64,000 nucleotides of DNA from assembly GCA_037074615.1 (NCBI GenBank), contig CM073537.1, positions 18,991,989 through 19,055,988 on the forward strand. The letters run 5' to 3'. Positions 58,746 through 64,000 of the stretch are shown one piece after another (positions within the stretch are counted from its first letter, which is position 1; each line of letters opens with the position of its first letter). The DNA comes from Leucaena leucocephala (Eukaryota; Streptophyta; Magnoliopsida; Fabales; Fabaceae). The notes below the pieces were generated by a model, which was not told where the DNA came from, did no database searches, and worked only from the letters and a program-made list of their open reading frames with translations. Made by a program: the position numbers and the translations under genes.

Positions 58746-61700
58746 GCTGTGCTTGGATTTGGTAACTTCTGTACATATTTCTAGTTGCAGTATATTGTAA
58801 TCATTAAACAATTGTTATTTGTTACATGTTAACGAACTTGTATATTTCAGTACATGATGTCGATTGTAGAGTTGTTACATCTGCTTTGACTTGGATAAAC
58901 CATTAAATAGCAGCTACATTGATATCTGAACATCAGCTTATTGGACTTCAACATTCTTTCTTCCATGTAGTAGAAGGAAGACGAGGTGAGAAATCCTCAA
59001 TCATGTAAATACTGCAAAGATGGTTATTGTTATAATTTGTTCCTGGTTTTATATTGTAGGCTTTTATTTTGTGCCATGTCCATGGTATTAATGAGTTATA
59101 GTTTTCTTCTATTTTGCTGATGATCTTCCCAAGTTGAGGCAATGCAATCTAAAAAGCAATCTTCATTGGGTTATATCTTATGTGAATGTTGGGTTTGATT
59201 TCATCTGCAGCTTCTCTCCTTGATTTACATTTTTCCAGTCGCCTATCAGTCACTTTTCTGATTTTATCCCTTGGCAGCTATACGGATACTGCCACTCTCT
59301 CAATAGATTATTAGCAGAATAATTGAATCATAACTATCCACCAAATAGGATAAGGCTTTTTGTCGTTGTAATTGAATCATAACTATATATATGTTGTAAC
59401 TATAGTTAGTTTATTCAGATTGATCAGCTTGTTGCATGAAAAATCATCACATCCGGCCTGTCAAGCATCTTTAGAGGACATTTTTATTCAAACGAGTCCT
59501 TAGGAAATATTTGACTCAACCCGGGACAGTAGTTCACCAGGACATTATCATTTAGATTATCTCATTCTTTGAAGTTCTTGTTAAATGCTCATTGGGGTTT
59601 ATAGGCTAGCATGTGCATCACGAATCCAATTATAACTGTATGACGTGTTAACCAAAAATGCGGTTAATCATTCAGTCTAATAAGCTCAATCCAATCTTTA
59701 AGGATCTTCCACATGAATTATCCTTGAGATAATCTTCCTTTTCTTATGTGGCTGGAAGCTTGAATGGGTGTGTATTCAGGTGGTAAAAAACGACTCCATA
59801 TTTCATAAGAGCATGGATTTGAATAATATTGTAAGGATTTTGTTGATGAGTAATCTGTAAACATGTTGTACTAGTGTTTGTTTTAAACTTTAGCCTGGGG
59901 TCTATTCAAATCTCAATAATTCTCATCCTGAACTTACCAATAAGAAAGAAATTCGAATGGGATCTTTCTTTTCTTCTTCTTCTGTTTTTGACATGAATGA
60001 GATCAGTTATAGGAGTGAAGGATCTTTCTTTATCTTTGTTCATGTTCGGTCTGGTTCTGGTATGTGATCAGTGATCACAGCCTTTCTTGGGAACTACAGT
60101 GTAATCTTCAAAAGCCAGAATCGGCCTCTATTTATTATGTGATTCTGTTGTCTGCAAGCTGCTGCTCATGCATCATATGGATGACTTTATACTGAATACT
60201 GTTTGTCGTGTGATCATTAACAAATGATCTGTATCTTTTCTATCAAAGTTAGTTAGGTTTTAGCATATCAACCAAATATACATATACATACTTAAAAAGA
60301 AAAAAGATTTACCACCTAACTTTCTCATTATCCAATATTCAGACCTTTTGACAAACTCGTGCCTCATGTCATCAAATGAAATTGGTTGACCATCAGAGTC
60401 TTTTTCTTTTCTTTTCTTTTTTTCCCCCTTAACAGAGTAATTTGGCAATCTAAATTTTACTATTATTTTTATTGACAAATTTAAAGCACTATGCAAGAAA
60501 AAAATTTAATAAATTATCATATTCGCAATCTCTTAATTTAAAAAATAATTTTAAACTAGTAAAAATGTTATTACATTGTTTTTTTTTATATTGTTGAGAA
60601 GAAAAATTAGAAGAGTTTCAGTGTATTTTAAGGGAATAGATTCATCAACTTGTTAGAATAAAATAAAGTACATGTGGTTGGAAATATTTCACCAAAACAA
60701 CAATCAAGTTTATTGTTCATTGTTCCTTAATTTTTATAATTTTATCTTTTTAAAAAATTATTTGTTTTTGATAAAATTTGTTTTCTATTTTACTCTTTTT
60801 TAATTTAAATCCATTTTATATTTTTGTAAAAAATAAAAAATTGATGAAGTCATAGAAGTGACGAATTAGGTGCAAATTTAAATTGAAGTGACCCCTAGCT
60901 TTCGGCCATAAATATTCTTAATTAGAGACGTGATACAAGCATTAACCTCGTTTTTTTCTATTCCTTTTATTGCATTTCAGTTATGTTTAAAAATTAAAAG
61001 CTGAAACATTTGAAAATATCCCAATAAGTTTACGTCTTAAATGAGGAATGTATTTGATGTGCATGATATAATGAAATGAAAAATAGTATTAAAATAAAAA
61101 ATATTTTTATAAATGAGGAATGTTGTCTTTAAATACAAAAAATAGCAAGAAGAAATATATGAATATAATACCAACAAGAGTTTTGTTGGATTAGTAAGAG
61201 TGTCTAACTAGTATCTATAAAGGTGAGTCCCAATAATATTAAATCACGGTGGGAGAGCTTGCCACTCAAATGGTCTCACAAATATTTGATATAAATTAAT
61301 CGATTATTCGGATAATTAATAATATGGTATTATTTTTTTTACTATAAAAAGAAAATCTCCTTTTAAACTTCATATTAAATGATACCTAAAAATGCCATGT
61401 ATGATTTTTTTTATTAAGGGTGATTCTCGTATCATTTTAACACACGTTCAATTCTCATTTGCGTCAAATTTTTAGAATTAAGAAATTTCAGAATAATACT
61501 ATACATTTAACTAGGCTAAAATATAACCACTCCACATAAAAATATTAACTAAATATTCCACGTTTATTCGTTTTGGTTGGAATATTCATAAAAATATTTT
61601 CCCTAGCAATTTACGAACATGTTAAAATTAAAAAAAAAACTATGATGAGGTCAGCCTTCCACCTTGTCCGAGAGCATCGGCAGGGTTACTCTTCCGGGTT

Positions 61701-63001
61701 TGGAACACGAATACTGAGTGTGCCAAACAGTGCCTTGTTCCGCAGCATCTTTAGTCGTGGATGAGAGAGAGAGAGAAATAACTAAGTCCAGGGTCAAGAA
61801 ACAGGCTTTGCCATTCTACAGCTTCGTGAGTGGCTCTCTCTCTCTGCAGCCTACGCTCGCAGCTTTTTTGGCGTTTTCCTCTTGTATAACTTCCCCATCC
61901 AATTCCCACAAGATGAAAATACGCCAAACCGCAATGATGTTTTGGGGTTTTTGGTACCCAACAATCTTCTGGTGTTAGGGATTTCCCTCTTTCTGTATTC
62001 CCTTTCTTCATTTTTCTCCACTGGGCGCCTTGTCTGTATCATCGGGCGGTAGCTTAAGGTATGTTCTTAATGATGATCTCCAGCTGCACGCTCTTCTTGC
62101 ATGTAATATTTCATCACCTGGGTATTCTTTAACTTTATCGCAGCCTTCGTTTACATTTTTGTTGAGATATTCGCTGAATTTCATGTGGGGGCTGTATGAA
62201 TGATAATGGGTTTTGCAACATCTAGGATCTTGGGGTTTTTCTTTTTAAATGCTCTAATTGGTTCTTGAGCATCAGTTTTCTTAGCGATGAAACTGGAAAC
62301 TTTGGGCGCAAGCTATGGGCATTACAAGTTAAATAAGAGAGTTAAAACGTGTTCGTAACTGGCGTTTAGCACGGGACGACTTGAATTGCTGTCTGATAAT
62401 GCTACTCACCAGCCTAAGATATAATTAAAGTTGCAATTGACCTCATATTTGTCAGATTCTTGTTGTGGATAATTTTGCATCCGCACACATGCATTCACAT
62501 TGAGCACTAGTTTGCTTCGCCTATAGAAGCACTTTTTCTTATCTGTTCTAAGGTGAGTCACATATATGTAACATTATATTGCCATCATCGCTATATCTTT
62601 CATATTAAGTAAAAGTAATCCTACCTACCCACCTCAAATGGTCAAATTGATGTTAGGAGTTGTCTGGTACTCAAGTATGCTGTTATAAAGGAACTGCAAT
62701 CAGTGAAGAGGCGTGGTGGCATTGGGGTTGAAATTTTCCATCAATAATATATTGACGATTAACTGTATATCTGTATAATCTGTTACGATTGGGTGAAAAC
62801 TAGACTCATAAAATTGTTGTCATGTCCTTCATAAGTGAAATTCTTGAGTTGAGATACCTGCAATTACATACTGAAACTTTCTATTCTAAAGCTCCAGAAA
62901 CCAGGGTTAATACAATTCTAGTGGCAAGCTTCTTCTGATGGAGTAAAAACTGGCATAATTTGAGATCTCCTTTGTACTGTTCCTCAATATCTTGATGATT
63001 T
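58746..63001. other. F-box gene 3' flank, intergenic DNA and 5' leader of the next gene
   Basis: The 3' UTR extends to about 58900. 59000-61600 is AT-rich with no gene recognised. 61640-62060 is GC- and CT-richer (CTCTCTCTCTGCAG) and is probably the promoter and first non-coding exon of the gene whose coding begins at 63002; the stretch 62060-63000 would then be leader intron. Confidence 0.45.
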
Positions 63002-63805
63002 ATGGCTCGGAAGGGCGATCAACAGAAGAATGGAATGGACCATCATGGTTTGAACCACAAAAAACCAGTTTCTGGGTCTGTGCTTTCAGATGTGAAAGGA
63101 CATGCCAGAGGTGGCAAGGTGAAGGTCTTTCTTGGAGAAGAGCTCCCAAATAGAAACCATAGTAGTAGCCTTTCACAGGATGCCAAAGAAACTACTCGTG
63201 GAGATGGTAATAACAATGCGCAAAACTGTGAGAAATTTTCAAAGAAAGAGAAGCAAGGAACATTTAATATGCATGACCCGGTGGAACCATCTTCTTTCAG
63301 GAGTAATTCAGGAAAAGGCAGTCAGAATATGAAAATTCCTATACAACCAGAAAATGGGGCATTACCTAGAAGTAATCAAGGTCAACTTGATATGAAAATT
63401 AGGTTGAGCTATTTCCTGAATGGCATACAAAGTGTTGTAGAAAAAGTAGATCTTGCCAATAATTCCCATTTTTGGAGATTAAGGTTGTGGTTATCATCAA
63501 TCTTCACAGCAGTTACAGCATGGCTAACCAGACAGAAGCCATTGTTTACATCTCTAATGTCCAGCATTTTCAAAACTTGTGATCATCTTAAAATGGAAAT
63601 TCAACAGGCATATCCCGTTGTTCTGAAATGGCTTTTACAATTTGGGAATATAATACTTCTTCTAGCAGTGTTTTGGCTGGACTGTGCACTTAGGGGTATT
63701 GATTCCTTTATACGAATGGGGACTGTATCCTTCTTCTCTGTTATATGGTGCAGCATATTCTCGGTGATTGGTATGATAGGGATGCTCAAGTTTGTTGTTA
63801 TCCTG
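63002..63805 (+). CDS. DnaJ-related membrane protein, first coding exon (partial, At5g49580-like)
   Basis: The first exon encodes 268 residues and ends at a canonical donor (CTG|GTAAGC after 63805); the rest lies beyond the right edge. The N-terminal 130 residues are hydrophilic, starting MARKGDQQKNGMDHHGLN. A middle region has Trp-containing helices (HFWRLRLWLSS, TAVTAWLTRQ), and about residues 208-268 form two to three membrane segments (LLQFGNIILLLAVFWLD, FFSVIWCSIFSVIGMIGML). This matches, by recall, plant J-domain proteins of the DNAJC14-like type, which place the J domain after the membrane segments; the J domain itself would be in later exons and is not visible here. Its position next to F-box and DUF538 genes mirrors At5g49580-49600-49610, which supports the call. 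Confidence 0.7.
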
Positions 63806-64000
63806 GTAAGCGGTAGTTATAATTGTTGTTACCTTCAAGTTAGATTTTGATTGTTATTATTATGATTGAGTGAATATATTTTGTTGAATCTTTTTAACTC
63901 TCATTTATATTTCTCACTTCCGTGTATGTAACCTGTATTAATAAATTTCATATATCTTTAGCTCATTAGGCGCCCCTAATGATTATCTTATGTTAATGGT

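Noticed and set aside
1..64000. CRISPR arrays, bacterial operons, phage or plasmid features
   Set aside because: None seen; intron-rich plant genes throughout. The only regular tandem arrays are microsatellites and a duplication within a retroelement.

Overview
This is a nuclear genomic window from a eudicot plant. The genes are split by AT-rich GT-AG introns, and intergenic DNA is AT-rich and full of LTR-retrotransposon, LINE and MITE-like debris. The protein families (FCA, RWA, PMEI, DUF538, plant F-box) are plant ones. There is no operon-like organisation. I cannot name the species from sequence alone.

Layout, left to right. (1) 1-7.8 kb, minus: 5' half of an FCA-type flowering-time RNA-binding gene running off the left edge; its very long third intron holds a complete non-autonomous LTR retroelement (2038-4444) with a perfect 5-bp target duplication. 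(2) 8.8-14.0 kb, plus: a complete 13-exon galactokinase gene, head-to-head with FCA, with a 5'-truncated LINE in intron 12. (3) 17.5-18.5 kb, plus: a two-exon plant membrane protein of unknown function. (4) 19.7-19.9 kb: a 238-bp perfect CATA tetranucleotide array. (5) 21.5-22.1 and 26.7-27.2 kb, minus: two intronless secreted PMEI/invertase-inhibitor genes, then a tRNA-Trp(CCA) gene. (6) 28.85-33.26 kb, plus: a broken inverted copy of the 3' half of a poly(A) polymerase gene, invaded by a short LTR element and a GC-rich hAT-like MITE; the apparently functional PAPS3-like parent follows at 34.4-39.5 kb on the minus strand. (7) about 42 kb, minus: a small aromatic-rich membrane protein. (8) 44.8-50.2 kb, plus: a 15-exon REDUCED WALL ACETYLATION (RWA2-like) gene. 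(9) 51.3-52.6 kb, minus: a PIF/Harbinger transposase-derived gene whose third acidic catalytic residue appears to be lysine. (10) 54.5-55.0 kb, minus: DUF538 protein. (11) 57.7-58.7 kb, plus: F-box protein of the At5g49610 type. (12) 63.0 kb to the right edge, plus: first coding exon of a gene resembling the DnaJ-related membrane protein of the At5g49580 type.

The gene order recalls two Arabidopsis blocks: galactokinase-PAPS3-RWA2 (At3g06580-At3g06560-At3g06550) and DnaJ-DUF538-F-box (At5g49580-49600-49610). This is recalled knowledge, not a search. The genes do not form one pathway. Galactokinase, RWA and the two PMEI-domain proteins all touch cell-wall or sugar metabolism, while FCA and the poly(A) polymerase both act on mRNA 3'-end formation.

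The most unusual structures are the large inverted repeat formed by the poly(A) polymerase gene and its nested pseudogene (potential hairpin RNA source), the retroelement in the FCA regulatory intron, and the catalytically altered Harbinger-derived gene.
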